A stretch of DNA of 64,000 nt from Deltaproteobacteria bacterium (GCA_002691205.1 NZHD01000086.1:33034-97033); one strand, 5' to 3'; positions 16,199 through 25,923 are shown, counted from the stretch's first letter. The notes: generated from the sequence alone by a model not told the origin. Numbers and translations are program-made.

Positions 16199-18988
16199 GT
16201 GAACGATTCAAGAGAAATGATGGCCAAAGCAGCGGACTCTAAGGGCTCAGGACCAGCAAGCAGCAAAAGCGCCAAGCGAACTAAAAAAACAAAGGGCGAA
16301 GGGCGCGGCCTAAAGATTGATCGGCACTTCACGCAGCGCGGCGAAAACCCCTTTGACCTTGTCGAATGGGAATTGCGAACCGCAGGAATCAACAACGAGT
16401 CAGGCGAAACGGTTTTCGAGCAAACGGACGTCGAAATTCCAGCGAGTTGGTCTCAGCTGGCGACGAACGTTGTCGTGTCGAAATACTTCCGTGGCCACGT
16501 GGGTCAGCCCGGTCGCGAGCGCAGTATCAAGGAGTTGATCGGTCGTGTCGTGGGTCGGATCACTGAGTGGGGGCACGAAGGCGGGTACTTCGCCAGCGAT
16601 GAGGATGCCGAAGCTTTTTCAGATGAGCTCACACATTTGCTGCTTCATCAGAAAATGGCCTTCAACAGTCCCGTTTGGTTCAACCTGGGTGTGCCGGATA
16701 CACCGCAGCAAGCGAGCGCATGCTTCATCAACTCCGTTGAGGACAAGATGGAGTCGATCATGGATCTCGCAAAGACTGAAGCGATGTTGTTTAAGGGAGG
16801 TTCGGGCGCAGGAACAAATATCTCAGCGATTCGCTCTTCTCGAGAGCAGTTGGCGGGTGGAGGCATGGCGTCGGGCCCGGTCTCGTTCATGCGGGGCTTT
16901 GATGCTTTCGCGGGCGTGATTAAGTCGGGTGGAAAGACGCGTCGAGCCGCGAAGATGGTCATTTTGAATGTCGAGCATCCAGACATTTTGGATTTCATTC
17001 GCTCCAAGCAGAGCGAAGAGGAAAAAGCTTGGGCATTGATCGACGCTGGCTATGACGGAGGCTTCAATGTCCCGGGTGGTGCCTACGATTCGATTTTCTT
17101 TCAGAATGCGAATCATTCGGTTCGAGTGACAGACTCCTTTATGGAAAGTGCCGAGAACGGCGACACTTGGGACACTCGTTCGATCACAACAGGCAAGCGT
17201 GTAGACACTCATGAGGCGAAAGACCTTTTGCGAGAGATGGCGGAAGCCGCTCATGTTTGTGGTGATCCTGGGATCCAGTATGACACGACGATTAACCGCT
17301 GGAATCCGGTGAAGTCCTCGGGTCGTATTAACTCAAGTAATCCTTGCTCCGAGTACATGTTCCTAGATGATACGGCGTGTAATCTGGCGAGTTTGAACCT
17401 GATGACCTTTGCCGATGAGCAAGGTGCATTTGAAGTCGAGGATTTCAAGCGGTCGGTGGCCATCACGATTCTGGCCCAGGAAATACTGGTTGATTTTGCC
17501 AGCTATCCAACCAAGGCCATTGAGAAAAATAGCCACTTGTATCGGCCGTTGGGGCTCGGGTACGCGAACCTAGGTGCTCTTTTGATGTCGAGTGGGAAGC
17601 CGTACGACAGTCAAGAAGGCCGAGACCTGTCCGCTTCAATTACTTCATTGATGTGTGGCCAGGCTTATTTGACGAGTGCTCAAATTGCAGAAGCCATGGG
17701 GCCTTTCTCTCGGTACAAGACCAACCGAAAGCCGTTTATCGAGGTGATCGGGATGCATCGCGACGCGGCGCAAGAGCTTGAGGGCGAGACGGTTCAGGCC
17801 GACTTGCTCGAGCAGTCTAAGACGGTGTGGGACCAAGCTTTGGAGTTAGGCAAAGAGCACGGGTATAAAAATGCGCAGGTGACAGTTCTGGCTCCAACAG
17901 GAACCATCGCTTTTATGATGGACTGCGACACGACAGGGGTCGAGCCCGACATCGCTTTGGTCAAGTACAAGAAATTGGTGGGGGGTGGCTTTCTTAAGAT
18001 TGTCAACAACACGGTTCCTATGGCTCTGGATCGACTGGGCTACAGCGAGGAAGATCGGAACTCAATCTTGGCCTACGTCGATGAGCACGAGACAATCGAA
18101 GGGGCCCCGGGCTTGTTGGAAGAGCACTTGCCGGTCTTTGACTGCGCTTTTAGGGCTCAGAACGGACAGCGTTCGATCCATTGGATGGGGCATGTTCGGA
18201 TGATGGGCGCCGTTCAACCGTTCCTCTCGGGAGCCATCAGCAAGACTGTGAACCTGCCAGCCGATGCCTCCGTGGACGATGTGATGGAAGCGTACACGCA
18301 GGGGTGGCATCTAGGTCTTAAGGCGCTCGCCATTTACAGGGACGGAAGTAAGCGAACGCAGCCTTTGAATTCGGGTCGCGATGAAAAGGACAATGTCACT
18401 CGGCTAGAAGATTACCGGCCGATGAGGAGGAAGCTTGACGATGAGCGTCAAGCATTCACTCATAAGTTCTCGATTGCCGGTCACGAGGGTTACCTGACTA
18501 TCGGAATGTACCAAGAGGGCGATCCGGGTGAAATCTTCCTTAAGATGGCGAAAGAAGGAAGCACCATTTCGGGATTAATGGATACGATTGCGACGATGAC
18601 GTCCATTGCACTTCAATACGGAGTGCCTCTCAAAGCGTTGGTCGATAAATTCAGCCACACTCGCTTTGAGCCTTCCGGATTCACGAATAACAAGGAAATC
18701 CCGATCGCGAAGTCCGTCATGGATTACGTGTTCCGTTATCTCGGCAATCGCTTTATTGAGGTTGATGGCCAAGTGATTGAAGCCGAGTCAGGCACGAGTT
18801 CTTCAGAGCCGGTGGCTGTGATCGGTGCGGTGGCGGGAGGCTCTGGGGCGGGAATTGAGCGAGAGGCGACCTCCAGCTTCATAAACCAAGCCGACGCGCC
18901 TTCCTGCATGGATTGTGGATCAATTATGATTCGCAACGGCGCTTGTTACAAATGCGCCAACTGCGGCAGCACAAGCGGTTGCAGCTGA
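16199..18988 (+). CDS. nrdJ: Vitamin B12-dependent ribonucleoside-diphosphate reductase (class II)
   Basis: A 929-residue class II ribonucleotide reductase that makes deoxyribonucleotides using adenosylcobalamin as radical source, independently of oxygen. Visible landmarks are SACFINSVED near 177-186, the active-site segment NPCSEYMFLDDTACNLASLNL (cited by its ends, near 379-399) with the Cys/Glu pair of the catalytic centre, and LAPTGTIAFMMDCDTTG near 564-580. The C-terminal Cys-rich tail runs from CMDCGS through CYKCANCGS to GCS and is typical of NrdJ; it re-reduces the active site. GTG 16199 follows a GGGGGG stretch; ATG 16217 is an alternative. Control by the cobalamin riboswitch at 15.7-16.0 kb is likely. 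With B12 limiting, a second reductase elsewhere in the genome would be expected. Confidence 0.95.
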   Translation: MNDSREMMAKAADSKGSGPASSKSAKRTKKTKGEGRGLKIDRHFTQRGENPFDLVEWELRTAGINNESGETVFEQTDVEIPASWSQLATNVVVSKYFRGHVGQPGRERSIKELIGRVVGRITEWGHEGGYFASDEDAEAFSDELTHLLLHQKMAFNSPVWFNLGVPDTPQQASACFINSVEDKMESIMDLAKTEAMLFKGGSGAGTNISAIRSSREQLAGGGMASGPVSFMRGFDAFAGVIKSGGKTRRAAKMVILNVEHPDILDFIRSKQSEEEKAWALIDAGYDGGFNVPGGAYDSIFFQNANHSVRVTDSFMESAENGDTWDTRSITTGKRVDTHEAKDLLREMAEAAHVCGDPGIQYDTTINRWNPVKSSGRINSSNPCSEYMFLDDTACNLASLNLMTFADEQGAFEVEDFKRSVAITILAQEILVDFASYPTKAIEKNSHLYRPLGLGYANLGALLMSSGKPYDSQEGRDLSASITSLMCGQAYLTSAQIAEAMGPFSRYKTNRKPFIEVIGMHRDAAQELEGETVQADLLEQSKTVWDQALELGKEHGYKNAQVTVLAPTGTIAFMMDCDTTGVEPDIALVKYKKLVGGGFLKIVNNTVPMALDRLGYSEEDRNSILAYVDEHETIEGAPGLLEEHLPVFDCAFRAQNGQRSIHWMGHVRMMGAVQPFLSGAISKTVNLPADASVDDVMEAYTQGWHLGLKALAIYRDGSKRTQPLNSGRDEKDNVTRLEDYRPMRRKLDDERQAFTHKFSIAGHEGYLTIGMYQEGDPGEIFLKMAKEGSTISGLMDTIATMTSIALQYGVPLKALVDKFSHTRFEPSGFTNNKEIPIAKSVMDYVFRYLGNRFIEVDGQVIEAESGTSSSEPVAVIGAVAGGSGAGIEREATSSFINQADAPSCMDCGSIMIRNGACYKCANCGSTSGCS

Positions 18989-19011
18989 GCCAGTGCATTC
19001 TCTTTCAGCCC

Positions 19012-19049
19012 TGTGAGCCTGGTCCGAGTGTCTCGGATTCAGGCTCACA
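19012..19049. terminator. Strong hairpin downstream of nrdJ
   Basis: TGTGAGCCTG at 19012-19021 pairs perfectly with CAGGCTCACA at 19040-19049, and an inner TCCGAG/CTCGGA (19023-19028 and 19032-19037) extends the stem to 16 bp with a small internal bulge and a TGT loop. No T-run follows, so it may act as an mRNA 3'-end stabiliser or a Rho-assisted end between the convergent nrdJ and ETF-quinone oxidoreductase genes. Confidence 0.6.
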
Positions 19050-19219
19050 AGGCCGGCTGAGCCATTCATAAGCCTGGCGGGTCGACCCTCAGCAGGAGCC
19101 TTGAGGGGTTGGCTGATCTCAATGTTTCCCAACTAGCCCCCACTACGACCTAATTCTATACCCCGTCCTGCTGGGCAAGAATTATGGAGGTCGCAGGTGG
19201 ACGAGAAGATCTCTTCCCA

Positions 19220-20905
19220 CTACATCTGGGAGTAGTCGGGTCCTTCTCCGCCTTCGGGCGGCGTCCATGTGATGATTTGATACGGATCGGCAATATCACA
19301 CGTTTTGCAGTGAACGCAGTTTTCGTGATGAACGAAAAGCTTTTTGAGACCTGGGTTGTCCGTGTCCGGAACCATTTCATACACCGCGGCTGGGCAGAAG
19401 TTTTCGCAGGGGTTCCCGTAGTCTCGAGCGCAGTCGGTCGCGCAAACGTTTCGGTCAGCGACTTTAAGATGGGCGGGCTGGTCGACTTCATGCTGCGTGC
19501 CACTGAATCCAACAAGATGCTCCTTGCTAAACGTGAGCACGCCATCGAATTCAAACTCTTCCTTCTTTCGTTCAGAGACCGGAAGCTCCCATATTTTCTT
19601 CATGGCGGTATAAGGGGCATGGAGGTCGAGGTTCTCCACGAGGCCTCGGCCCCCGGTGAGCATCATGAAAGGGATATTGGCGAAAGCAAAGTATGGGGAC
19701 AAATCAGCAGAGGCCTCGAAGTTTCGAGCCTCTCGATGCTCTTGATAGGCCCAGCTCTGCTTGTATTTCTCCGCGTAAGTTCCAAGCTGAGCGGCTGTGA
19801 AGTCATCTTTGCCCAATGCTTCTAGGATGGCTTCGGCGGCCAGCATGCCGGTCTTGACCGCCATATGGACTCCGGCCAGTCGCATGGGGTTGAGCATGCC
19901 AGCGGAGTCTCCGACCAGAAGCAGGCCGTCGGCGTAGAGCTTGGGTTGCGAATAGAGACCACCCATAGGAACGCATTTGGCTCCGTACCGTACGAGTTCC
20001 CCGCCTTCAAGCAGATCCCGCATGAAAGGTACGGTCTTGAAACGCTGAGCGTTGAGATGGGGGTCGTTGTTTGGGTTCTTGGCACTCAAAGAGGTGACGT
20101 AGCCAAAGGACACCAAGTTGTCTTTCATGTCGTAAAGCCACATGCCGTCAAGAGATTTGAAGGCATCTGGAAAGAGACTTCCGTGGACGACTCGGCCGGG
20201 CTTGTGTTTTTCGGGCTTCACTCTCCAAATTTCTTTGATTCCGGTTTTGAAAGCTTGGGGATGTTCACCTTGAAGTTCAAATCGCTCAATAATGTCTTCC
20301 GTGAGAGTTCCACGGACGCCTTCGCCCAAGATGGTAACTTTGGCCAGGATATCCATGCCGGGCTGGAAGGTGGGCTTCTCCTTGCCGTTCTTGTCGATTC
20401 CCATATCGCCGGTTCGAACACCGGTCACGCGGCTGCCATCCGTGAGGATTTCGGCGGCTGCAAAGCCGGGGTAAATCTCCACTCCAAGCTCTTCGCATTT
20501 TTCAGCCATCCACTTCGCAATATTGGACAGGGAGGCGATGTGATACCCCCGCTTGTCGAACATGGGCGGACATATGGGAGATTTGAAGGTGTGCTTGCGC
20601 GTAAAGGCGATGAATTGAGCGTCATCGCAGATGTACTCCGTGGGGAAACCCTGCTCGACGAAGTCGGGCATGAGTTCTCCGAAAGCTTTCATGTTGATGA
20701 CTGCGCCTGAGAGTTGGTGGTCTCCTACTTCGGCGGCTTTTTCGATAATGAGCACTACGGGCGGCTCTACGGGTTCGACTCCGTTTGCTTCCGCCTCGTT
20801 GTTATGGAGTTCAACTTGCTTCATTAGGTGGTAGGCTGAGGCCAGGTTGGCTGGTCCAGCTCCTACATAAAGCACATCCACTTCCATGCTCTCACGTTCA
20901 CTCAT
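19220..20905 (-). CDS. Electron transfer flavoprotein-quinone oxidoreductase
   Basis: A 561-residue FAD and 4Fe-4S protein that takes electrons from reduced ETF and passes them to the membrane quinone pool. The FAD site VGAGPANLASAYHL starts near residue 14. LGEGVRGTL near 194-202 and VGDSAGMLNPMRLAG near 336-350 are the typical second FAD and quinone-side motifs. The C-terminal ferredoxin-like part contains ENFCPAAVYE, CVHCKTCDIADPYQ and the closing WTPPEGG. The length equals that of bacterial and mitochondrial ETF-QO, and fusion of FixC-like and FixX-like parts is normal for this family. No etfAB genes are adjacent. It is the natural sink for the acyl-CoA dehydrogenase at 10.5-12.1 kb. Confidence 0.93.
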   Translation of the reverse strand: MSERESMEVDVLYVGAGPANLASAYHLMKQVELHNNEAEANGVEPVEPPVVLIIEKAAEVGDHQLSGAVINMKAFGELMPDFVEQGFPTEYICDDAQFIAFTRKHTFKSPICPPMFDKRGYHIASLSNIAKWMAEKCEELGVEIYPGFAAAEILTDGSRVTGVRTGDMGIDKNGKEKPTFQPGMDILAKVTILGEGVRGTLTEDIIERFELQGEHPQAFKTGIKEIWRVKPEKHKPGRVVHGSLFPDAFKSLDGMWLYDMKDNLVSFGYVTSLSAKNPNNDPHLNAQRFKTVPFMRDLLEGGELVRYGAKCVPMGGLYSQPKLYADGLLLVGDSAGMLNPMRLAGVHMAVKTGMLAAEAILEALGKDDFTAAQLGTYAEKYKQSWAYQEHREARNFEASADLSPYFAFANIPFMMLTGGRGLVENLDLHAPYTAMKKIWELPVSERKKEEFEFDGVLTFSKEHLVGFSGTQHEVDQPAHLKVADRNVCATDCARDYGNPCENFCPAAVYEMVPDTDNPGLKKLFVHHENCVHCKTCDIADPYQIITWTPPEGGEGPDYSQM

Positions 20906-21033
20906 TTCAGCCCCTTATTTCTTTTGACGCCGACTTTCCTCGAAAAGTAGTCATTTTCGAATATTTTCTGGGTTGCTCGGCTTTTCTAGACTCTAGAGGA
21001 ACGACTTGATCTGTACAACAGAGGTGTTTCGGC

Positions 21034-22008
21034 ATGAGGCGGTATAATGTCGTTATGACGAGGATACGTTCTGAAATGGTCGATATCGTTCGGGACTTTA
21101 TCGAAGCCCACGGCTTGATGACGTCGATGACTCATCGGCATGCAGAGGGTGTGCTCGGATTTGGTGACGTTGAGCAATTTGTAGGCGACGACGCTTCGAG
21201 CATCTTATTCCGGTTGAAAGAATCATGTCATTCGATTTTTCGTTCCTCAGGGAGCGAGGGGTCAGCCGATGTGGGGGCAGGGGCTTTGTTGGATCTCGTG
21301 GTGGGTTCACTTTTCCATGAAGCCATGGCTTTGCGAGAGAATTTGTACCAGCTCGAAAGTTATGGGGCTCGAGTGGAAGCACTTCGTGGCGTGGGGACGT
21401 CTGCGACTCTCGGACTTCTGCAGGAATTTAAAAAGATTCATAGGGCGTCTTCGCAGCGACTCGATGATTCTGTGATTCAGATCGATGCTCTTCTTGTTCA
21501 GGCGCGCCGTCAATTTCTACTTCTACTCATCGAGCATAAAAGCCAAGGTTTATTGGCTCGCTGCGTTTGGGAAAATGCGGAAAAATTCTCTTCAGCGTTT
21601 GGTCAGAGTTTTATCGAGATTTTAAATGAAATCTACGGAGACCCTGGGGTGGCTCTTCTGCTTGCTGCTGATTCTTACTTGGATAGTGCTTATTATTCAG
21701 ATGGACTCCGAGTTCTCGCTGATGCGAGGGAGCGAGTGACTCTCGGAGATGGGGTGCAAGAAAGAATTGATTATGCGCGCGGAATGCGTTCGTTTATGGA
21801 TCGTGACTATCGCGCCTGCATCGATGAGCTCAGTCAATGGTGGACAGTCAACTCTTCCGAGCATGATCCAGGTCGAGTCCAGTTTGCCCTTGATGCTGTC
21901 GCTCACATTAAGAGCGTGTTGGCCGATGAAGCATCGATCAGCATAGATCCAAGTGAGGTTGAGGATCTATGGGCTCGCTTGAACGCATATATGGACGGGC
22001 TTTCCTAG
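21034..22008 (+). CDS. Uncharacterised, mostly helical protein
   Basis: I do not recognise this 324-residue product. It has no signal peptide, membrane segment or Cys motif. It is predicted by eye to be almost entirely alpha-helical, with helix-turn segments in its second half (YSDGLRVLADARERV, DYRACIDELSQWW) that could be degenerate TPR-like pairs, and a helical-bundle-like first half. It could be a scaffold or interaction protein. ATG 21034 or ATG 21055 may be the start; neither has an obvious site. A TAGACT element at 20987-20992 may be its -10 box. It diverges from the ETF-quinone oxidoreductase and converges with lgt. AT-richer patches resemble those of its neighbours, so transfer is not indicated. 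Confidence 0.6.
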   Translation: MRRYNVVMTRIRSEMVDIVRDFIEAHGLMTSMTHRHAEGVLGFGDVEQFVGDDASSILFRLKESCHSIFRSSGSEGSADVGAGALLDLVVGSLFHEAMALRENLYQLESYGARVEALRGVGTSATLGLLQEFKKIHRASSQRLDDSVIQIDALLVQARRQFLLLLIEHKSQGLLARCVWENAEKFSSAFGQSFIEILNEIYGDPGVALLLAADSYLDSAYYSDGLRVLADARERVTLGDGVQERIDYARGMRSFMDRDYRACIDELSQWWTVNSSEHDPGRVQFALDAVAHIKSVLADEASISIDPSEVEDLWARLNAYMDGLS

Positions 22009-22026
22009 CTGTGGCGCTTAGTTTTC

Positions 22027-22794
22027 CTAGGCGGCCGCCGAGGCTGCATTTTTTTGCCGGTAGTGAAACCAGAGCCCTAGGCCTGTGACGATCAGGCCTA
22101 GTCCGATCCATTGAGGCTCGGTGAGTCCGAGGGCGACTTCCTGATTGACTCGCCAATTTTCGATGACGATTCGGCCGGCACCATTCAGCGCAAGATATTC
22201 TCCGAGAAGAAATGGACTTTTCTTCCTTCGCCACCATAGAAAAGCGGCGACAGGAAGAAGCCAGGCGACTTCGTACAACTGCGTCGGGTGAACCAGTTCG
22301 AGCGTGGGCGGCGCTCCTTCAGGAAAGGACACAGCCCAGGGAACATCGGTGACGCGTCCGTAGTCATCGCCGACTAAAAAGCAACCGACGCGACCCAGGG
22401 CCTGGCCCACCGCGAGTCCGGGGGCCACCGAATTTGCAAAACCTCGAATATTGACGCCGTAGTAATAACAGGCGAGAACGCCTGCAAGCGCTCCGCCCAT
22501 GAGTCCGCCATACCAAGTGATTCCGGCGCGTGCGAAAAGAAGGTCGAAGAAGGGGTATCCCTCACGGAGTGACACGTCGATGGCGAAGTAGAGCTTAGAG
22601 CCGAAGACCCCGCCCAGCATGATCCAGATCAGGATATTAGGGGCCGTCTCGGGGTCGAGGTTCTCCTCAACCATGCGCATTCTCGTGATCCAGTAGCCTA
22701 CTAGAAACCCGGAGGCCATCATGACACCGAACGTGCTGATTGTGTATCCGGTGCCGGGGATCGTGAAAAGTTCAGGATACATGAGATTCCTCAC
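22027..22794 (-). CDS. lgt: Prolipoprotein diacylglyceryl transferase
   Basis: A 255-residue inner-membrane enzyme that transfers diacylglycerol from phosphatidylglycerol to the lipobox Cys of prolipoproteins, the first step of lipoprotein maturation. About seven hydrophobic segments are seen. The Lgt signature appears as QALGRVGCFLVGDDYGR near 131-147, matching the GRxGxFxxxxxxG pattern, plus YGGLMGG near 95 and HPTQLYE near 170-176. The GCF variant in place of GNF is common outside Enterobacteria, from memory. Substrates in this window include BamD, which has an LTAGC lipobox. The start could be ATG 22794 or ATG 22782. It is transcribed alone, ending 18 nt from the convergent unknown gene. 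Confidence 0.93.
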   Translation of the reverse strand: MRNLMYPELFTIPGTGYTISTFGVMMASGFLVGYWITRMRMVEENLDPETAPNILIWIMLGGVFGSKLYFAIDVSLREGYPFFDLLFARAGITWYGGLMGGALAGVLACYYYGVNIRGFANSVAPGLAVGQALGRVGCFLVGDDYGRVTDVPWAVSFPEGAPPTLELVHPTQLYEVAWLLPVAAFLWWRRKKSPFLLGEYLALNGAGRIVIENWRVNQEVALGLTEPQWIGLGLIVTGLGLWFHYRQKNAASAAA

Positions 22795-22889
22795 CGCAAA
22801 GGGGTCAACGAACTAAGGGCTGATTAGGCGGGGAAACCTAAGGGATGGCATGAGTCGGGGCAAGCGTTCACAGACAAAGGCCTTGTCCG

Positions 22890-24011
22890 CTATTCGGAAG
22901 GAAGCTTTACATAGAACTGAGCGCCCATCCCCGGGGCGCTCTCGGCCCAAGCTTCTCCGCCATAGACAGAAGCGATTCTTCGAACGATGGCAAGACCCAT
23001 ACCGCTTTGAGGTGTTTTCTGATCCGGGGGTAGTCCTGAGTGAAAAATGTTAAACACCGTTTTTAAGTCCTGGGTCTGGATGCCTTTCCCGTGGTCTCGG
23101 ACCTGAATGAGACTGCTCTGTCCAAGTTCTTTGACTTCGATCTCAATTTTTCGATTCTCGCAATCGCCCCTGTGTTGGATTGCATTTTCGATGAGGCGAA
23201 AAAAAACTTGATGGAGATGCTGAGGATCGCAAAACAGCGTTGGCATCTCTTGTCCGATCACTAGGCTCGTGTCAGTCTGCTCAAGTTGAAGCTTTATTTC
23301 AGATTCAATTTGCATCAAGGTTTCGCGCGGATTGATCAGCTTGCGGTTAGCTTGCTGGACGCTGATTCTGGAAAAATTGAGCGTTTGGTCAAGTTTTTCG
23401 TTCAGAGCATGGGCGGCTTGCTCGATTCGGTTGATAAAACGACGACCTTCGTCTCCGATGATTTCCGCATAGTCATCTCGCAACAGGCGAGAGAAGCCAA
23501 GGAGCGAGACAAGGGGAGATCGAAGGTCATGAGAAAGGATCTGTAGGCAGCTTTCAAGATCTTCGTTCGTACGTTTGAGGGCAGAGGCTTGATCTCTCTC
23601 CACGTCGATTGAAACGGGGTCGGTGACCGAGATGAGAAAGCATTGCCCGGAGTCGATTCGAGTCGAAAAGGTTTTGAGTTGGACTCGCTGGTCTGTGCCG
23701 GAGGTGTCTTCGAATACAATCGAAAAGGCATCAGGTTGAATTTCAGAAAGCAGAGATTGGTGGATGCGGGTCAGTTGGTTTTGGATTTCGCGGCCGTCAG
23801 GATGGGTTTCTGAAACCGGCAATAGAGTGACCAGCGGAGGCCCAGCCTCAAGTCCGGCCAGAACGGCGTTTGGCAACCGTTTATCACTTGACCAGATTGC
23901 TCGACCATTCGGGTCACTGAGGCCGACCCAGGCATGGATTTGGGCCAAGCCTTCAAGAAAGGGCAGGAGAGAGAGCAGATCAGTCGCCGCAGCGGGTTGG
24001 GGGGTGTCCAT
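22890..24011 (-). CDS. Cytoplasmic sensor histidine kinase
   Basis: A 373-residue histidine kinase without membrane segments. The N-terminal 130 residues (WVGLSDPNGRAIWSS and following) look PAS-like. A HisKA dimerisation helix follows with the phospho-acceptor His in LSHDLRSPL near 160-168, then a HATPase domain with the N box IENAIQHRG, G1 DHGKGI near 310 and G2 GMGLAIVRR near 339-347. It should autophosphorylate and pass phosphate to a response regulator, but no receiver-domain gene is near, so it is an orphan here. ATG 24011 was chosen because GAGGG lies six bases upstream; an in-frame GTG at 24038 adds nine residues. The signal sensed is unknown. Confidence 0.88.
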   Translation of the reverse strand: MDTPQPAAATDLLSLLPFLEGLAQIHAWVGLSDPNGRAIWSSDKRLPNAVLAGLEAGPPLVTLLPVSETHPDGREIQNQLTRIHQSLLSEIQPDAFSIVFEDTSGTDQRVQLKTFSTRIDSGQCFLISVTDPVSIDVERDQASALKRTNEDLESCLQILSHDLRSPLVSLLGFSRLLRDDYAEIIGDEGRRFINRIEQAAHALNEKLDQTLNFSRISVQQANRKLINPRETLMQIESEIKLQLEQTDTSLVIGQEMPTLFCDPQHLHQVFFRLIENAIQHRGDCENRKIEIEVKELGQSSLIQVRDHGKGIQTQDLKTVFNIFHSGLPPDQKTPQSGMGLAIVRRIASVYGGEAWAESAPGMGAQFYVKLPSE

Positions 24012-24325
24012 AGAGGCCCTCTGTGTTGTCAGACGCACGAGGCGAGGGTATCAGATGGGACGATTTGGGAGAAGTGCGCTCACGTGGTTAAGCCTCATGG
24101 GTCACAAAGCATTCCCCGGAAGGCGAAAAGAGCCGCGACTTAAAAGGGAGATGGACCTCGGCCCGGAGCGGGAGTACAATGCAAGGGTTCCTTCAGGCGG
24201 ATGGAGGCGCCCTTTCCCTAGGGGAAAAGGGGGGCTTCGGGTCAGACTCGATTCCAAGATCCGACTTGAAGTGTTCAGAAGACCATCGTCCCCCCATGCT
24301 TTTATTTTGACCGACCTGCCCTTGG
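24012..24325. other. Divergent intergenic region without a gene
   Basis: This 314-nt gap separates the histidine kinase start (minus) from the transglycosylase frame (plus). I see no credible gene. It contains an imperfect inverted repeat at 24210-24231 (CCCTTTCCC against GGGGAAAAGGG) and should hold the promoters for both flanking genes, but no clear -35/-10 pair is visible. Confidence 0.5.
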
Positions 24326-24961
24326 GTGTGTCGGCTCACGGTTGAGTGCGCGGGGCCTGTTGGTCGGAGGCTCGAAGTGCAGCGCATCCACCCCCCGAAC
24401 GTTTTCGAGACACAGCGCAATCGCGTCATGGCTTTACTGTGCGTGTCCGTGCTGATGTTGAGCGGAAGCATTGAGGAAGCGAGTAGAGTGGGGATACGCT
24501 CGGCGACTTTGTTGCCCCAGCGAAGCGCTGTGGTGGACACAGCTGACCCGCTTGAAATTAGCCTTGCGCGTGCGAACCCTTCACTTGGCTCTGAAGAACG
24601 AGATCGTATTTTGGCGGCCATCGACCGATACAGTGATGAGTATGGGCTTGATTCAGATTTGGTGATGGCCGTGATGCTTGTGGAGAGTGGGGCGAGGCCC
24701 TGGGCTCATAGCCCGAAGGGCGCCGTTGGACTGATGCAGGTCATGCCGCACATGATGAGGCCGATGGATTTGGCTGGAAACTTGGCCACAGTTGAGAGCA
24801 ACATTGAAGCGGGATGTTTTATCTTGTCCAACAACATCAGACGTCTGGGACTTGAGCGAGGAATTTCGGCCTACTTTTGGGGTTCGCGGATTCGTGGAGT
24901 GGCCTATCTAAACAAGGTCCTTGAGGTGCGCGAACAAGTTCGAGAACAGCGGGCCTCCTAA
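24326..24961 (+). CDS. SLT-type lytic transglycosylase
   Basis: Up to 211 residues with a C-terminal SLT domain that cleaves peptidoglycan glycan strands non-hydrolytically. The catalytic Glu lies in MLVESGARPWAHSPKG, followed by the diagnostic GAVGLMQVMPHM, then a YFWGS segment near the C-terminus that replaces the usual YN-G motif. The ORF opens with a GTG at 24326; a Met at 24428 starts a hydrophobic stretch MALLCVSVLMLSGSIEE that looks like a signal peptide or anchor, and may be the real start although it has no clear ribosome site. It is expected in the periplasm. The domain is short for the family. The gene ends 98 nt before the lipase gene. Confidence 0.82.
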   Translation: MCRLTVECAGPVGRRLEVQRIHPPNVFETQRNRVMALLCVSVLMLSGSIEEASRVGIRSATLLPQRSAVVDTADPLEISLARANPSLGSEERDRILAAIDRYSDEYGLDSDLVMAVMLVESGARPWAHSPKGAVGLMQVMPHMMRPMDLAGNLATVESNIEAGCFILSNNIRRLGLERGISAYFWGSRIRGVAYLNKVLEVREQVREQRAS

Positions 24962-25059
24962 CGCTTTTTGCGTGAACGGGCCCTGAGCAACTCAACTCTT
25001 CTCGCTTTCGACCTCAGCGGACGTTGGACTTTGATTTTTTGCTGTTGGGAGAGTCCGTG

Positions 25060-25923
25060 ATGTCGGGTGTTCTTCGTACGATCGAGCGGCACGTCCAGGC
25101 GCCTTCGGGCCGGCACCTTTTCTGCCGTTCTTGGTGCCCAGAGGCTCCGGTGTCGCCTCCCATGCTCTTCGTGCATGGGTTTGGGGAGCATGGTGGGCGC
25201 TATGAAGAGATGGGCCGTTGGTTCGCTCGTCAAGGGCGAAACGTACATGTCTATGATCAAGTGGGTCATGGATTATCGTCAGGAAAGCGCGGTCACGTTG
25301 AGCGATTTGACGACTATTTAGAAGATCTTGAGTTTGTGCTTGGTCATATCGCGAAAGAAGGCGATGCCCAAAGCCCGGTGGTCGTTGGGCACAGCTTAGG
25401 GGGCTTAATTTCAGCGACTTTGGCCTGCGAACGAGAACCTCAAATTTCGTTGCTTGTGCTTTCAGGTCCGGCTTTAGCTCTGGGGCAGGACTTTTCTAGC
25501 TTCCGAATTTGGTTGGCCCGGGTGCTGCGAGGGGTATGGCCTCGAATGTCCATGGAGGCGGGCCTCGAACTTGAGGCGCTTTCGCGAGACCCCAAGGTGA
25601 TTGCCGACTACGTGAACGACCCTCTCGTTCACGGTCGGATTTCGGCCTCTATGGCCGCGGGAATGACTGAGCGAATTGTCAAAACGGCCGCATCGGCTCG
25701 TTTGCTCGGAGTGCCTGTTCTGATCCTACATGGGGAGGATGATGCTCTTTGTCCAGTGGAAAGCAGTCGAAACTTCTACGCTGAGCTTCCGAAAGGGGTG
25801 ATGGGGTTAAGCCGTCTGAAGACTTATCCGGGGCTTCGTCATGAAATTTTCAATGAACCGGAGCGCGAAGAGGTCTACGATGACCTGCGATTGTGGTTAA
25901 AAGAAATGGAAGTCCGGAAATGA
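25060..25923 (+). CDS. Alpha/beta hydrolase of the monoacylglycerol-lipase/lysophospholipase type
   Basis: A 287-residue serine hydrolase with the lipase-type cap: HGFGEHGGRYEEMGRWF near residues 38-54 (the oxyanion motif of the monoglyceride lipase family), nucleophile GHSLGG near 109-114, Asp in HGEDDALCP near 227-235 and His in LRHEIFNE near 259-266. The likely substrates are monoacylglycerols or lysophospholipids. An in-frame TTG at 25024 exists, but ATG 25060 has GGGAGAG six bases upstream. It overlaps the moaC start by 4 nt (ATGA), a coupling with no evident metabolic logic. Confidence 0.85.
   Translation: MSGVLRTIERHVQAPSGRHLFCRSWCPEAPVSPPMLFVHGFGEHGGRYEEMGRWFARQGRNVHVYDQVGHGLSSGKRGHVERFDDYLEDLEFVLGHIAKEGDAQSPVVVGHSLGGLISATLACEREPQISLLVLSGPALALGQDFSSFRIWLARVLRGVWPRMSMEAGLELEALSRDPKVIADYVNDPLVHGRISASMAAGMTERIVKTAASARLLGVPVLILHGEDDALCPVESSRNFYAELPKGVMGLSRLKTYPGLRHEIFNEPEREEVYDDLRLWLKEMEVRK

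Noticed and set aside
19865..20710. 281-codon plus-strand frame antisense to ETF-quinone oxidoreductase.
   Set aside because: Antisense shadow of a complete, motif-rich gene; no ribosome site or recognisable domain.
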